DNA of 64,000 nt, taken from assembly GCA_018334495.1 (NCBI GenBank), contig JAGXLV010000006.1, forward strand, positions 1-64,000. Reading direction: 5' to 3'. Numbering within the stretch: the stretch's first letter is position 1; each line of letters begins with the position of its first letter. Shown here piece after piece: positions 49,075-59,293 of the stretch. This DNA is from Oleiphilaceae bacterium. Lineage in GTDB: Bacteria > Pseudomonadota > Gammaproteobacteria > Pseudomonadales > Oleiphilaceae. The notes under the pieces are model-generated. The model was given only the letters and a program-made list of their open reading frames with translations. It did not search any database and was not told the origin of the DNA. The translations under genes and the position numbers were made by a program.

Positions 49075-50241
49075 ATGAATGAACCCGTTTCCCAGACCCG
49101 CGTCATCGTCGGCATGTCCGGTGGCGTTGACTCTTCCGTTGCCGCCTGGCTCCTGAAATCCCAGGGGTATGCCGTGGAAGGCCTGTTCATGAAGAACTGG
49201 GACGAAGACGACGGCACCGAATACTGCACCGCCCTGACCGATCTCGCCGACGCCCAGTCAGTAGCCGACTGCATGGGCATCGAGTTACACACCGCCAGCT
49301 TTGCGGCCGAGTACTGGGACCGGGTGTTTGAACACTTCCTGACGGAGTACCGGGCGGGCCGAACCCCCAACCCCGACATTCTGTGCAACAAAGAAGTCAA
49401 GTTCCGGGCTTTTCTGGACTACGCCGTCACCCTCGGTGCCGATTATATTGCCACTGGCCATTACGCGCGTCAGCGGCCGCTCGCCAGTGACGGCAGCAAG
49501 GCCCAACTCCTCAAGGGGCTGGACCCCAACAAGGATCAGAGCTATTTCCTCCACGCCGTGGCAGGTGATCGTATTGCCCGCACCCTCTTTCCTGTCGGTG
49601 AGATCGAAAAGCCGGTCGTACGCCAGATTGCCGCTGATCAAGGCTTTGTCACCCATGACAAAAAAGACTCCACTGGCATCTGCTTTATCGGCGAGCGCAA
49701 ATTCCGGGACTTTCTCAAGCAGTATCTTCCGGCCCAACCCGGCGATATCGAAACCCCGGACGGCATCCGCATTGGCCGCCACCAGGGTCTGATGTATCAC
49801 ACCATCGGCCAGCGCCAGGGGCTTGGTATCGGGGGGCTCAGTCACTACGGCGACGCTCCCTGGTACGTCGCCGAAAAAGACCTGAAGCGCAATGTCCTGA
49901 TCGCTGTTCAGGGCAAGCAGCATCCCCTGTTATTTTCCCGGGGTTTGCTCAGCGGGCCGGTGGACTGGATCGCAGGGGAAGCGCCGGCGCAAAATTTTCG
50001 GTGCATGGCCAAGGCCCGTTACCGCCAGCCCGACCAGGCTTGCGAGGTCACCGTCACGGAAGCCGGCGCTCAAGTGGTGTTCGATGACGCCCAGCGCGCA
50101 GTGACTCCGGGACAATCGGTGGTGTTTTATCAGGGCGACGTCTGCCTTGGCGGCGGGGTTATCGAACAAACCTGGCGTGATCACGACCCGGTACCGGCAC
50201 AAACGCCATACAAGACCCAAACAATAGGCAGTTTCTCTTGA
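49075..50241 (+). CDS. mnmA: tRNA-specific 2-thiouridylase MnmA
   Basis: Thiolates U34 of tRNAs for Lys, Glu and Gln. The PP-loop is [17 protein letters not shown], and the catalytic cysteines lie in [12 protein letters not shown] and [14 protein letters not shown]. The C-terminal beta-barrel domain follows. Length is 388. Its end overlaps the TTG start of hflD (TCTTGAGC), so the two genes are coupled. Confidence 0.98.
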   Translation: MNEPVSQTRVIVGMSGGVDSSVAAWLLKSQGYAVEGLFMKNWDEDDGTEYCTALTDLADAQSVADCMGIELHTASFAAEYWDRVFEHFLTEYRAGRTPNPDILCNKEVKFRAFLDYAVTLGADYIATGHYARQRPLASDGSKAQLLKGLDPNKDQSYFLHAVAGDRIARTLFPVGEIEKPVVRQIAADQGFVTHDKKDSTGICFIGERKFRDFLKQYLPAQPGDIETPDGIRIGRHQGLMYHTIGQRQGLGIGGLSHYGDAPWYVAEKDLKRNVLIAVQGKQHPLLFSRGLLSGPVDWIAGEAPAQNFRCMAKARYRQPDQACEVTVTEAGAQVVFDDAQRAVTPGQSVVFYQGDVCLGGGVIEQTWRDHDPVPAQTPYKTQTIGSFS

Positions 50242-50879
50242 GCCGATCCCTTCACGATCAAACCCTGGCCCTGGCCGGCGTCTTTCAGGCAGCCACCCTG
50301 GTGCAACAGGTAGCTCACCAGGGCCAGTGCGCGGAATCGTCTCTGGAGACCAGCATGCGCTCCCTGTTTGCCACCAATCCGGAGTCCACCCTGGCGGTGT
50401 ATGGCGAACTCAAAGATCTGCGTGAAGGCCTGGCCGCCCTGGTCAGCGTTCTGAGTCAGCAAAGCCAGCGCCAGGACGTGGACATCCTGCGTTACGGCCT
50501 TAACCTGATCCAGTTGGAATCCAAGCTCAACAAAAATCCCGAGATGCTTGAGATGGTTGCCCAACGCATTGATCAGGCCCGCCACACAGCGCGGCATTTT
50601 GGTTACACCCACACCAATCTGATTGCCAACCTGGCCTCGATCTATGCTGACACCATCAGCACCTTCAAAATGCGCATTCAGGTCACCGGCGATCCCAAAC
50701 AGCTTCAGATTGAGGACAACGCCGCCCGTGTCCGCGCCCTGCTGCTGGCGGGCATACGATCGGCCGTGCTCTGGCGCCAGACCGGAGGCCGGCGCTGGCA
50801 CCTGATCTTCTTCCGCGGCAAGATCATCGCCAAGGCCCGCGAGCTCTCCGAAGAGGCCAACCGTTCAGTTTACGACTGA
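50238..50879 (+). CDS. hflD: HflD homologue (lysogenisation regulator)
   Basis: 213-residue all-helical membrane-associated protein. [29 protein letters not shown] and the later [30 protein letters not shown] match E. coli HflD, which binds the phage lambda CII protein. Its role in the cell is unclear. It lies between mnmA and purB as in most gammaproteobacteria. The TTG start overlaps mnmA by 4 bp. Confidence 0.94.
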   Translation: MSRSLHDQTLALAGVFQAATLVQQVAHQGQCAESSLETSMRSLFATNPESTLAVYGELKDLREGLAALVSVLSQQSQRQDVDILRYGLNLIQLESKLNKNPEMLEMVAQRIDQARHTARHFGYTHTNLIANLASIYADTISTFKMRIQVTGDPKQLQIEDNAARVRALLLAGIRSAVLWRQTGGRRWHLIFFRGKIIAKARELSEEANRSVYD

Positions 50880-52304
<1,425 letters not shown>

Positions 52305-52307
52305 ATC

Positions 52308-53459
52308 ATGCAGCTTCCCGGCGGACTGCCCGCAGACCAATTCCTGCGGGATTACTGGCAAAAAAAGCCCCTGGTTATCCGGCAGGCCTTTCCCGGCATC
52401 ACCAGCCCGGTCAGTGCCGATGAACTGGCCGGAATGGCCTGCGAAGACGGCGTGGAATCCCGGATTGTCATCGAGGATGACGGCGGCAAACCCTGGCAAC
52501 TGCACAACGGCCCGTTTCCTCCTGAGCGTTTCGAGGCGCTGCCGGAAAGCCACTGGACCCTGCTGATCCAGGGGCTGGATCACTGGGTACCGGAAGCCGC
52601 GGACATCCTGGAGCACTTCCGTTTTGTGCCGAACTGGCGCCTGGACGACATCATGGCCAGCTACGCCCCGGTCGGCGGCAGCGTCGGCCCCCATTTCGAC
52701 CAGTACGATGTGTTCCTGCTGCAGGCCGAAGGCCACAGGCGCTGGACATTCGGTGGCCGCTGCGACGACAGCTCCCCCCGGGTCGAGGGCACCCCCCTGA
52801 GGATACTCAGCGACTGGCAGGGCGAGGAAACTGTCACCCTGGCCCCGGGGGACATGCTGTACCTGCCGCCGGGCGTTGGCCATCACGGCATTGCCGAGGA
52901 TGACTGCATCACCCTGTCCATCGGCTTTCGCGCGCCTTCGGTGGACGATGTACTGACGGGTTTCTCGGATTTCCTGTGCAGCCAGCCCGGCGCCGGTCAG
53001 CCACTGGCCGACCCCGAGCTCGAATGCCAGGACAATCCGGGCGCCATTTCGGACGACGCCCTTACTCGCGTTCATGAAGTGATCGCCAGCCGCCTGAATG
53101 ACCGCCGCCAGCTGGCGCTCTGGTTCGGCCAGTTCTCTACCTCCCCCAAGAACGCCGAGCTTCTGGAACCGGCTGAGCCACCGGTGCAAGCGAGCGACGT
53201 CCACGACGCCATTGCACAGGGTTTGGCGCTGCGCTGGAATGAGGGCTCCCGATTCGCCTATCATGAGTTTGAGCAAGACACTGCGCTGTTCGTGGACGGC
53301 GAGCAGTTCATACTGCGTGGCGACGCCCGGCAACTGGCGCCGCAGTTGTGCCGCGGCAACCGGATCTGCGCGCGGGATCTGGCCGACATAAAGGATGACC
53401 CGGCCCTGTGCGGCCTGCTGTGCAACCTGATCAATCAGGGCCATCTGTATCTGGAATAA
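52308..53459 (+). CDS. roxA: Ribosomal protein arginine hydroxylase RoxA (YcfD)
   Basis: JmjC-type Fe(II)/2-oxoglutarate oxygenase that in E. coli hydroxylates an Arg of ribosomal protein L16. The N-terminal cupin region contains the iron ligands in VGPHFDQYDVFLLQ (HxD) and the distal His in PPGVGHHGIAEDD. A dimerisation and C-terminal winged-helix part follow to residue 383. It begins 3 bp after purB and likely shares its transcript. Confidence 0.94.
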   Translation: MQLPGGLPADQFLRDYWQKKPLVIRQAFPGITSPVSADELAGMACEDGVESRIVIEDDGGKPWQLHNGPFPPERFEALPESHWTLLIQGLDHWVPEAADILEHFRFVPNWRLDDIMASYAPVGGSVGPHFDQYDVFLLQAEGHRRWTFGGRCDDSSPRVEGTPLRILSDWQGEETVTLAPGDMLYLPPGVGHHGIAEDDCITLSIGFRAPSVDDVLTGFSDFLCSQPGAGQPLADPELECQDNPGAISDDALTRVHEVIASRLNDRRQLALWFGQFSTSPKNAELLEPAEPPVQASDVHDAIAQGLALRWNEGSRFAYHEFEQDTALFVDGEQFILRGDARQLAPQLCRGNRICARDLADIKDDPALCGLLCNLINQGHLYLE

Positions 53460-53481
53460 CGCCTGACAACGGGAGCCTGAC

Positions 53482-54447
53482 ATGACACTGAACTTTCGCA
53501 AGTACAGCTGGCAGCTGGCACCCAGGGCGGTTAAGGACATCCGGCAGACGGTGTTTATTGAAGAACAGCAAATACCGCCCGACCTGGAATGGGACGGCAC
53601 CGACGCCATCGCCGATCATTACTTAGCCCTGACCCCCGACAACACACCCGTGGCTGTCGCTCGCCTTTACCCCTCGATCACCGAAACCGCCCGGATCGGG
53701 CGCATGGCGGTTCTGCCCCAGTACCGGGGCGAGGGCTTCGGCCAGCAACTTCTGCGTCACCTGGTGACCGAGGCGGCGCCGGACTTCAACGACATCTGGC
53801 TGTCCGCGCAAACCGACGCCATCGCCTTTTACCAACGCTCCGGTTTTCACGTCTGCTCAGAGCCCTATGACGACGCTGGCATTCCACATGTCGACATGCG
53901 CTGCCTGGCGCCGAATCAGGTGATCGAGCACTGGCAGGATCGCCCCTGTCCGATGCTTCTGGGGGAAGACCGGGAAACCTGGCTTTTCGATCGGAAAGAC
54001 AGCGCCTTAGACCTGGTGGATTCAGTGGCCGGGCAGGCCGGGCAGCGTCTCTGGCTCTACGACCAGGCTCTGCACCACGACTTGTATGACCGTCTGCGTC
54101 TTCGCGAAATCCTGTCCGCGCTGGCGCGGCGTCACCGCCTCACCGAAATCCGGCTTCTGATCCACGACGACCAGCCGCTGGTCAAACGCCGGCATCAGCT
54201 GGTGGAACTCATGCGCCGGCTACCCAGTAAAATCGAGCTGCGCCTGGTCAACCCGGATTACCCCAACGCCGAACAGCCCTTCCTGATCGCCGATCGCGAG
54301 GGCCTGGTGTACCGGCACAAGTTTGACGCTCCGAAAGGGTTTGCCAGGTTCAGCGACCCGGGGCGGGTCAAACGCCTGCAGGAAGAGTTTCAGCGCATGT
54401 GGGATACCGGGAGAAACTCACAGGAGTTGCGCCAACTGCCACTCTGA
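53482..54447 (+). CDS. GNAT acetyltransferase with C-terminal extension
   Basis: 321 residues. The N-terminal 145 residues form a GNAT domain with the acetyl-CoA motif RIGRMAVLPQYRGEGFGQQLL and later FYQRSGFHV. The remaining 170 residues (LGEDRETWLFDRKDSALDLVDSVAGQ to the end) look like a phospholipase-D-like fold without the HKD catalytic motif, including IRLLIHDDQPLVKRRHQLVELMRRLP and KFDAPKGFARFSDPGRVKRLQEEF. I do not recognise a specific substrate. GGGAG precedes the ATG; roxA is 22 bp upstream. Confidence 0.86.
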   Translation: MTLNFRKYSWQLAPRAVKDIRQTVFIEEQQIPPDLEWDGTDAIADHYLALTPDNTPVAVARLYPSITETARIGRMAVLPQYRGEGFGQQLLRHLVTEAAPDFNDIWLSAQTDAIAFYQRSGFHVCSEPYDDAGIPHVDMRCLAPNQVIEHWQDRPCPMLLGEDRETWLFDRKDSALDLVDSVAGQAGQRLWLYDQALHHDLYDRLRLREILSALARRHRLTEIRLLIHDDQPLVKRRHQLVELMRRLPSKIELRLVNPDYPNAEQPFLIADREGLVYRHKFDAPKGFARFSDPGRVKRLQEEFQRMWDTGRNSQELRQLPL

Positions 54448-54470
54448 GGTTCGGGTGTGGCTTGTATTGT

Positions 54471-55454
54471 CTATTCGGCGCCCTCGAAGCGGTTGCCAAA
54501 TTCCGCAAACTCCGCATCCACTTCCCCGGCGACCTCGACGATCAGCCGCCTGAGCCACTGATGGTCGGCATTGTGCTGCAACAGCGGACTCCAGGCCATT
54601 TTCAATTCAAAGGGGGGGATATCAAAGGGCGGCACCTTGACCACCAGCCCCGGATTGTTTTTCTGCAGCCAGGCGGCGCGGCTGGGCAGTGTCGCGATCA
54701 GATCATGCTGCTCCGCCAGCAACATGGCGACCTGGTAATGCCGGGTAAAGACGGAAATCTGTCGTCTGCGCCCCATGCGGGACAGGGCTTCGTCGACCCA
54801 GCCCAGGCGCTGGACATCTTTTGGGTTAACGCCAACGCCAACGCCAAAACCGGTTTTGCTGACCCATATGTGGCTGGCGTCGAGATAGGAGTCCAGGGTG
54901 AAGGGTTCGAGAAGAATCCGGTTGTCGGCGTTCATCAGGCAGGCGAAGTATTCAATCCACAGGGTTTTCTGATGAAAGGACTGGGGAATCTTGTCAAAAC
55001 GGTTGATGGCCATATCCACCCGGCCCTGTTCCACATCCTCGAAACTGACATCGCTCGGGGTCAACACATCCAGAGTGACTGACGGCGCCTGCTCGCGGAT
55101 TTGACGCAAAACCCGCGGCATGAGGCAGGATTCCGCGTAATCGCTGGCCATGATGCGAAACACTCGCTGACTTTCACTGGCGGCAAAAGGGGTTTTCTGC
55201 TGCACTGCCTGCTCGATGTTGGCCAGAATGCTGCGCACCAGCGGTTGCAATTCACCGGCCCGCTCGGTCGGCGTCATGCCGGTACTGGTCCGAACCAGGA
55301 TCGGGTCCCCGAGCAGGTCCCGCAACCGCCGCAGGCCATTGCTCATGGCGGGCTGGGTGATGCCCAGATGGGTCGCGGCCTTGGTAACATTCTTCTCCCG
55401 CAGGAGTACGTCGAGATACACCAGGAGGTTGAGATCCACCCGTGATATGTCCAT
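54471..55454 (-). CDS. LysR-family transcriptional regulator
   Basis: 327 residues. The N-terminal helix-turn-helix reads LLVYLDVLLREKNVTKAATHLGITQPAMSNGLRRLRDLLGDPILVRTSTGMTPTERA. The effector-binding domain (about 90-300) follows. The inverted repeat at 55482-55498 lies 28 bp upstream and is a likely binding site. The target is unknown: the divergent gene is an uncharacterised membrane protein. The 3' end carries a small hexanucleotide repeat. Confidence 0.94.
   Translation of the reverse strand: MDISRVDLNLLVYLDVLLREKNVTKAATHLGITQPAMSNGLRRLRDLLGDPILVRTSTGMTPTERAGELQPLVRSILANIEQAVQQKTPFAASESQRVFRIMASDYAESCLMPRVLRQIREQAPSVTLDVLTPSDVSFEDVEQGRVDMAINRFDKIPQSFHQKTLWIEYFACLMNADNRILLEPFTLDSYLDASHIWVSKTGFGVGVGVNPKDVQRLGWVDEALSRMGRRRQISVFTRHYQVAMLLAEQHDLIATLPSRAAWLQKNNPGLVVKVPPFDIPPFELKMAWSPLLQHNADHQWLRRLIVEVAGEVDAEFAEFGNRFEGAE
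54828..54845. repeat. Hexanucleotide repeat in the LysR gene
   Basis: AACGCC occurs three times in a row. On the coding strand it gives GVGVGV within KTGFGVGVGVNPKD in the effector-binding domain. The unit is two codons, so a change in copy number stays in frame. Confidence 0.8.
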
Positions 55455-55481
55455 GATTCACTCCGGTTACTTCTGGCGATA

Positions 55482-55498
55482 TTCATTCAATCAATGAA
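55482..55498. promoter_or_regulatory. LysR-type operator candidate
   Basis: TTCATT-CAATC-AATGAA is a perfect inverted repeat and contains T-N11-A spacings (82 to 94, 86 to 98) typical of LysR regulator sites. It lies 28 bp upstream of the regulator start and about 30 bp upstream of a plus-strand TATAAT, so it could serve both directions. Confidence 0.55.
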
Positions 55499-55526
55499 CT
55501 AAAGTCTACCAATAAACATGGGATGA

Positions 55527-55617
55527 TATAATGCATTGTCAGGGAATAACGGGAAGCCGGGGCCCGTTGCCGGGACTACAAAATTTGACAGGGTAAAACG
55601 GATAACCCTGATTTTTT
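55527..55617 (+). ncRNA. Possible small RNA or attenuator leader
   Basis: A perfect TATAAT at 55527-55532 (weak -35) is followed by a first hairpin (AACGGG-9 nt-CCCGTT) and then an intrinsic terminator, CAGGGT-10 nt-ACCCTG-ATTTTTT, ending near 55617. A transcript from about 55539 would be some 78 nt with no good open frame. The next gene starts at 55708, so this is either a stand-alone small RNA or a transcription-attenuation leader. Inference only. Confidence 0.4.
55589..55617 (+). terminator. Intrinsic terminator upstream of the unknown gene
   Basis: CAGGGT pairs with ACCCTG over a ten-base loop and is followed by ATTTTTTCT. It lies 90 bp before the start of the downstream gene and no plus-strand gene precedes it, so it is not an ordinary gene-end terminator. 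Confidence 0.6.
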
Positions 55618-55707
55618 CTGCTAATCTTCCAATTACTTAAGGAATTTCCGCATATCGGGCGGAAATTGTTCACCGAGTCTTCCGTTGTCAGGGCAGCTTT
55701 GGATCTG

Positions 55708-56484
55708 ATGGATACAACAACGATTGTCATTTTTTTCGCCATTGTCGTGTTTGCCTCCATAGGCATTATCGTGATCAGCCAGATGCGCGAACGGGCCAAA
55801 ATTGAAAAAGCCCGCCACCTGACCGCATTGCAGGACACGTATAACCGCAGCCACCGGCTGCTCGATGAAATACCGGGGCAGTACATGACCCCGGAACTCA
55901 AGCTGTTGCTGGTTAAAAGAATCGAGGAAACCTGCCGTAATCTGGACCAGCTTGGTTCGGATCTGCCGACAGCCAAATGGCGCAGCGACGCGCTGGCCAT
56001 AAAACAGAAGATCGTTGATGGCAACGATGAAACAGCAGCCACCAAAATCGATTCGCCGGAGAAAGCGACCCACGTCAAAGAACTTTTGCAGAACCTGTTC
56101 AAAATGATTGAGTCCCTGCAGAAAACCGGTCGTATTGACAACACCACAGCCAAGAAGAACCTCAAACATGTCCTTTTTCTGGTGCACAAGACCCATGCCG
56201 ACATGCATGTCTTCCAGGCCCGGGCTTACATCAAGCAGGACGAAATCCGCAAAGCCATTCATGCCTACCACCTGGCCAGCACGGAGATGAACAAATCCCA
56301 GGACAACCCGCTGGCGATGAAAGCCGTGAAAAGCTTCCGGGGGCGCATTAAAGAGCTTGAAGCCGCGCTCGCGGATGGCGTCACGACAGAGCCGAAAGAG
56401 CAGCAGCATCGGCTCGACAAGGAATGGGACAACTTCCTGCATGAAGAAGATGAATGGAAAAAGAAAGCCGATTACGACACCTGA
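55708..56484 (+). CDS. Membrane-anchored helical protein of unknown function
   Basis: 258 residues from the ATG at 55708. An N-terminal helix (TTIVIFFAIVVFASIGIIVISQM) anchors a cytoplasmic, largely helical domain: KARHLTALQDTYNRSHRLLDEIPGQYMTPELKLLLVKRIEETCRNLDQL and KAIHAYHLASTEMNKSQDNPLAMKAVKSFRGRIKELEAAL. The C-terminus is acidic with WDNFLHEEDEWKKKADYDT. I recognise no catalytic motif. The repeat-like Lys/Glu helices suggest a scaffold. The ORF-track start is a TTG 14 codons earlier. It diverges from the LysR gene and precedes alaA. Confidence 0.8.
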   Translation: MDTTTIVIFFAIVVFASIGIIVISQMRERAKIEKARHLTALQDTYNRSHRLLDEIPGQYMTPELKLLLVKRIEETCRNLDQLGSDLPTAKWRSDALAIKQKIVDGNDETAATKIDSPEKATHVKELLQNLFKMIESLQKTGRIDNTTAKKNLKHVLFLVHKTHADMHVFQARAYIKQDEIRKAIHAYHLASTEMNKSQDNPLAMKAVKSFRGRIKELEAALADGVTTEPKEQQHRLDKEWDNFLHEEDEWKKKADYDT

Positions 56485-56602
56485 TAAGCTCCCGGCACGG
56501 GGCCATGACTTCAGGCCGGCTTTCGCCATGTTTGATCACAATTCATCACCTCCAGGCTGCTAGAATGGGCTTTTGCTCACCACTTCGGGAAACTGACGTT
56601 TT

Positions 56603-57817
56603 ATGAAGAACTACACCAAATCCGCCAAACTGGATAATGTCTGTTATGAAATTCGCGGTGTGGTTCTGCGTGAGGCACGGCGACTGGAAGAAGAAGGCCA
56701 CCGGGTGCTCAAGCTTAACATCGGCAATCCGGCCGCCTTTGATCTGGATGTGCCGGAAGAAATCCAGCAGGACGTGATCTACAACATGCACTCGGCCCAG
56801 GGCTATGTTGAATCCAAGGGCCTCTTCTCGGCCCGCAAGGCGGTCATGCATTACTGCCAGCAACGAGGCATCGACCGGGTCGATATCGATGATATTTATC
56901 TGGGCAACGGCGTCAGCGAGATGATCGTGATGTCCATGCAGGCACTGCTCAACACGGGTGATGAGGTACTGATACCGGCACCGGATTACCCCTTGTGGAC
57001 GGCCGCCGTCACCCTGTCCTCCGGCAAGCCCGTACACTACCGCTGTGACGAGCAGCAGGAATGGTACCCGGATATCGATGACATCAAGAGCAAGATCACG
57101 CCCCGCACACGGGCCATTGTTCTGATTAACCCGAACAATCCGACAGGCGCGGTCTACCCCAAAGAATTGCTCGAACAGGTGATCGAAATCGCCCGCCAGC
57201 ACAACCTGATCATCATGTCGGACGAAATTTACGACAAGATTCTTTACGACGGCGTCGAGCACATCTCCACCGCCTCACTGGCGGATGACGTTCTGTTTTT
57301 TACCTACAACGGCCTGTCGAAGAATTACCGGGCCGCCGGTTACCGCTCGGGCTGGATGATCATCAGCGGCGCCAAGCACAAGGCCAGGGACCTGATTGAG
57401 GGCATTGATATGCTGGCCTCCATGCGCCTGTGCGCCAATGTGCCCGCACAACTGGCGATTCAGACCGCATTGGGCGGCTACCAGTCCATCAAGGACCTGG
57501 TGTTGCCGGGCGGGCGGCTCTACGAGCAGCGCGAAACAGCCTGGTCACTGCTTAATGATATTCCGGGGGTAAGCTGTGTCAAACCCAAAGGCGCGCTTTA
57601 CCTTTTCCCTCACCTCGACCCCAAGCGCTTTCCCATCCAGAACGATGAGCGGCTGGTGCTTGATCTGCTTGTTCAGGAGAAGATTCTTCTGGTGCAGGGT
57701 TCGGCCTTTAACATCGATGACAGACAGCATCTGCGCGTGGTTTTCCTGCCCCGCGAAGACACCCTGGAGGACGCTGTAAAACGCCTGGCGAATTTCCTGT
57801 CGACGTACCAGCAATAG
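56603..57817 (+). CDS. alaA: Alanine aminotransferase AlaA
   Basis: Class I PLP aminotransferase that makes alanine from pyruvate and glutamate. It aligns by eye along its whole length with E. coli AlaA: SAKLDNVCYEIRGVVLREARRLEEEGHRVLKLNIGNPAAF, PAPDYPLWTAAVTLSSGKPVHY, INPNNPTGAVYPKELL, and the PLP Lys in FTYNGLSKNYRAAGYRSGWM. Length is 404 residues. A TGCTAGAAT extended -10-like sequence lies 45 bp upstream. Confidence 0.95.
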   Translation: MKNYTKSAKLDNVCYEIRGVVLREARRLEEEGHRVLKLNIGNPAAFDLDVPEEIQQDVIYNMHSAQGYVESKGLFSARKAVMHYCQQRGIDRVDIDDIYLGNGVSEMIVMSMQALLNTGDEVLIPAPDYPLWTAAVTLSSGKPVHYRCDEQQEWYPDIDDIKSKITPRTRAIVLINPNNPTGAVYPKELLEQVIEIARQHNLIIMSDEIYDKILYDGVEHISTASLADDVLFFTYNGLSKNYRAAGYRSGWMIISGAKHKARDLIEGIDMLASMRLCANVPAQLAIQTALGGYQSIKDLVLPGGRLYEQRETAWSLLNDIPGVSCVKPKGALYLFPHLDPKRFPIQNDERLVLDLLVQEKILLVQGSAFNIDDRQHLRVVFLPREDTLEDAVKRLANFLSTYQQ

Positions 57818-57827
57818 GCACACCGTC

Positions 57828-58295
57828 ATGGCCGAGCTTCACATTGAAGAGTTTTACAAGGACGCCGGCGTTGCGCTTGCCCAGCTTTATGCGGCCTTCC
57901 CGCGGCGCATCAACCTGTTCGTGGAAGACATCGCCGGCGCCGACGAACCTGATGAATTCGGGCTGCACAGCCGCCGGCACATGGCCTGCTTCGGCGCCCT
58001 GCTCTGGCTCGCGGAAGAAGGCTTGCTGCGATATGTGGACACAATCCGGCAGGAGGCACTGGACCAGGCTGTGCTGACCCATGCCGCGTTCACCCGCTTG
58101 AGCGGGCCGGCGTCGGCAGCCCTGGTTGCGAGCATTGCGCCCGAGGCCGCAACCAGCACCGCGCCGGCCTCGGTGCAGGCGGACCTCTCGACCCATATCC
58201 ACCTCATGCGCCAGGCCCTGCAAAGTGGCCGCTCCGAGCGCATTGGCCGGGTGGTCCGGGCGAGTTTTTTCGCCGACCGGACGGCGCCGGATTAA
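57828..58295 (+). CDS. Conserved unknown protein between alaA and htpX
   Basis: 155 residues (MAELHIEEFYKDAGVALAQLYAAFPRRINLFVEDIAGADEPDEFGLHSRRHMACFGALLWLAEEGLLRYVDTIRQEALDQAVLTHAAF). It is mostly helical with one apolar stretch (MACFGALLWLAEEGLL) that is too polar for a sure membrane span. No signal peptide or catalytic motif is visible. I recall the same gene order (aminotransferase, unknown, htpX) in Pseudomonas, so it is a real gene. Function is unknown; it starts 10 bp after alaA. Confidence 0.85.
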   Translation: MAELHIEEFYKDAGVALAQLYAAFPRRINLFVEDIAGADEPDEFGLHSRRHMACFGALLWLAEEGLLRYVDTIRQEALDQAVLTHAAFTRLSGPASAALVASIAPEAATSTAPASVQADLSTHIHLMRQALQSGRSERIGRVVRASFFADRTAPD

Positions 58296-58386
58296 ATTGA
58301 TGCAACTCCGTTGAATGGCGCGATTTCAGCCCAATTGAAGGGTCAGGTAAGTGTCCTCAAAGCCTGTTAAATGAAAGGATCCATCC

Positions 58387-59271
58387 ATGCGCATCTTGTT
58401 GTTTCTGGCAACCAACCTCGCCGTTATTCTGGTCGCAGCCATTACCCTGCAGATTCTGGGCGTCGACACCTATCTGCAGGGCACGGGCCTCGACTACCAG
58501 TCATTGTTGATATTCGCGGCGGTCTTCGGTTTCGCGGGCTCGTTCATATCGCTGCTGATTTCCAAGCCTATGGCAAAATGGAGCACCGGGGCCAAAATCA
58601 TTGAAAGCCCGCAGACACCCGCCGAGCGCTGGCTGCTGGAAACCGTGGGCGAACTCTCTAAAAAAGCGGGCATCGGCATGCCCGATGTGGCGATCTTCCC
58701 GGCCACACAGTCCAACGCCTTTGCCACCGGCTGGCGCCGCGACGACTCGCTCGTGGCCGTTAGCCAGGGCCTGCTTGACCGATTCAATAAAGAGGAAATC
58801 CGTGCGGTCCTGGGCCACGAGATAGGCCATGTCGCCAATGGCGACATGGTGACGTTGGCCCTGATTCAGGGCGTCGTCAATACTTTCGTGATTTTTGCAT
58901 CCCGGGTCATTGGTTCATTTGTCGACCGTGTGGTTTTCCGGAATGAGAGTGGCCATGGTATCGGCTTTTTCGTTGTCAGTATTGCGGCCCAGATCGTACT
59001 GGGCATTCTGGCCAGCACCATCGTGTTCTGGTTCTCGCGCCGGCGCGAATTCAGAGCGGACATCGCGGGCGCACAACTGGCTGGCCGGGGCTCGATGATC
59101 GCGGCTCTGACCCGCCTCAAACAGGAAAGTCATATCCCGGACCAGATGCCGGATAACCTGGAGGCCTTCGGCATCAACCAGGGCGCCCGTGAAGGCTGGA
59201 GGGCCCTGTTCATGAGTCATCCACCTCTGGAGCGCCGCATTGATGCCTTGCACTCGGCCATCATCCACTGA
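58387..59271 (+). CDS. htpX: Membrane zinc protease HtpX
   Basis: Inner-membrane M48 metalloprotease that degrades damaged membrane proteins. Helices at about residues 5-25 and 37-57, the zinc motif [10 protein letters not shown] (HExxH), two more helices ([14 protein letters not shown] and [21 protein letters not shown]) and the Glu ligand in [15 protein letters not shown]. Length is 294. AAAGGA precedes the ATG. Activity after envelope stress is known for the family. Confidence 0.97.
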   Translation: MRILLFLATNLAVILVAAITLQILGVDTYLQGTGLDYQSLLIFAAVFGFAGSFISLLISKPMAKWSTGAKIIESPQTPAERWLLETVGELSKKAGIGMPDVAIFPATQSNAFATGWRRDDSLVAVSQGLLDRFNKEEIRAVLGHEIGHVANGDMVTLALIQGVVNTFVIFASRVIGSFVDRVVFRNESGHGIGFFVVSIAAQIVLGILASTIVFWFSRRREFRADIAGAQLAGRGSMIAALTRLKQESHIPDQMPDNLEAFGINQGAREGWRALFMSHPPLERRIDALHSAIIH

Positions 59272-59293
59272 CCTTGAACTGACCGGGCTGGGC

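Noticed and set aside
48411-49400. 329-aa minus-strand ORF
   Set aside because: Antisense to rluE, NUDIX and mnmA, which are linked by start/stop overlaps.
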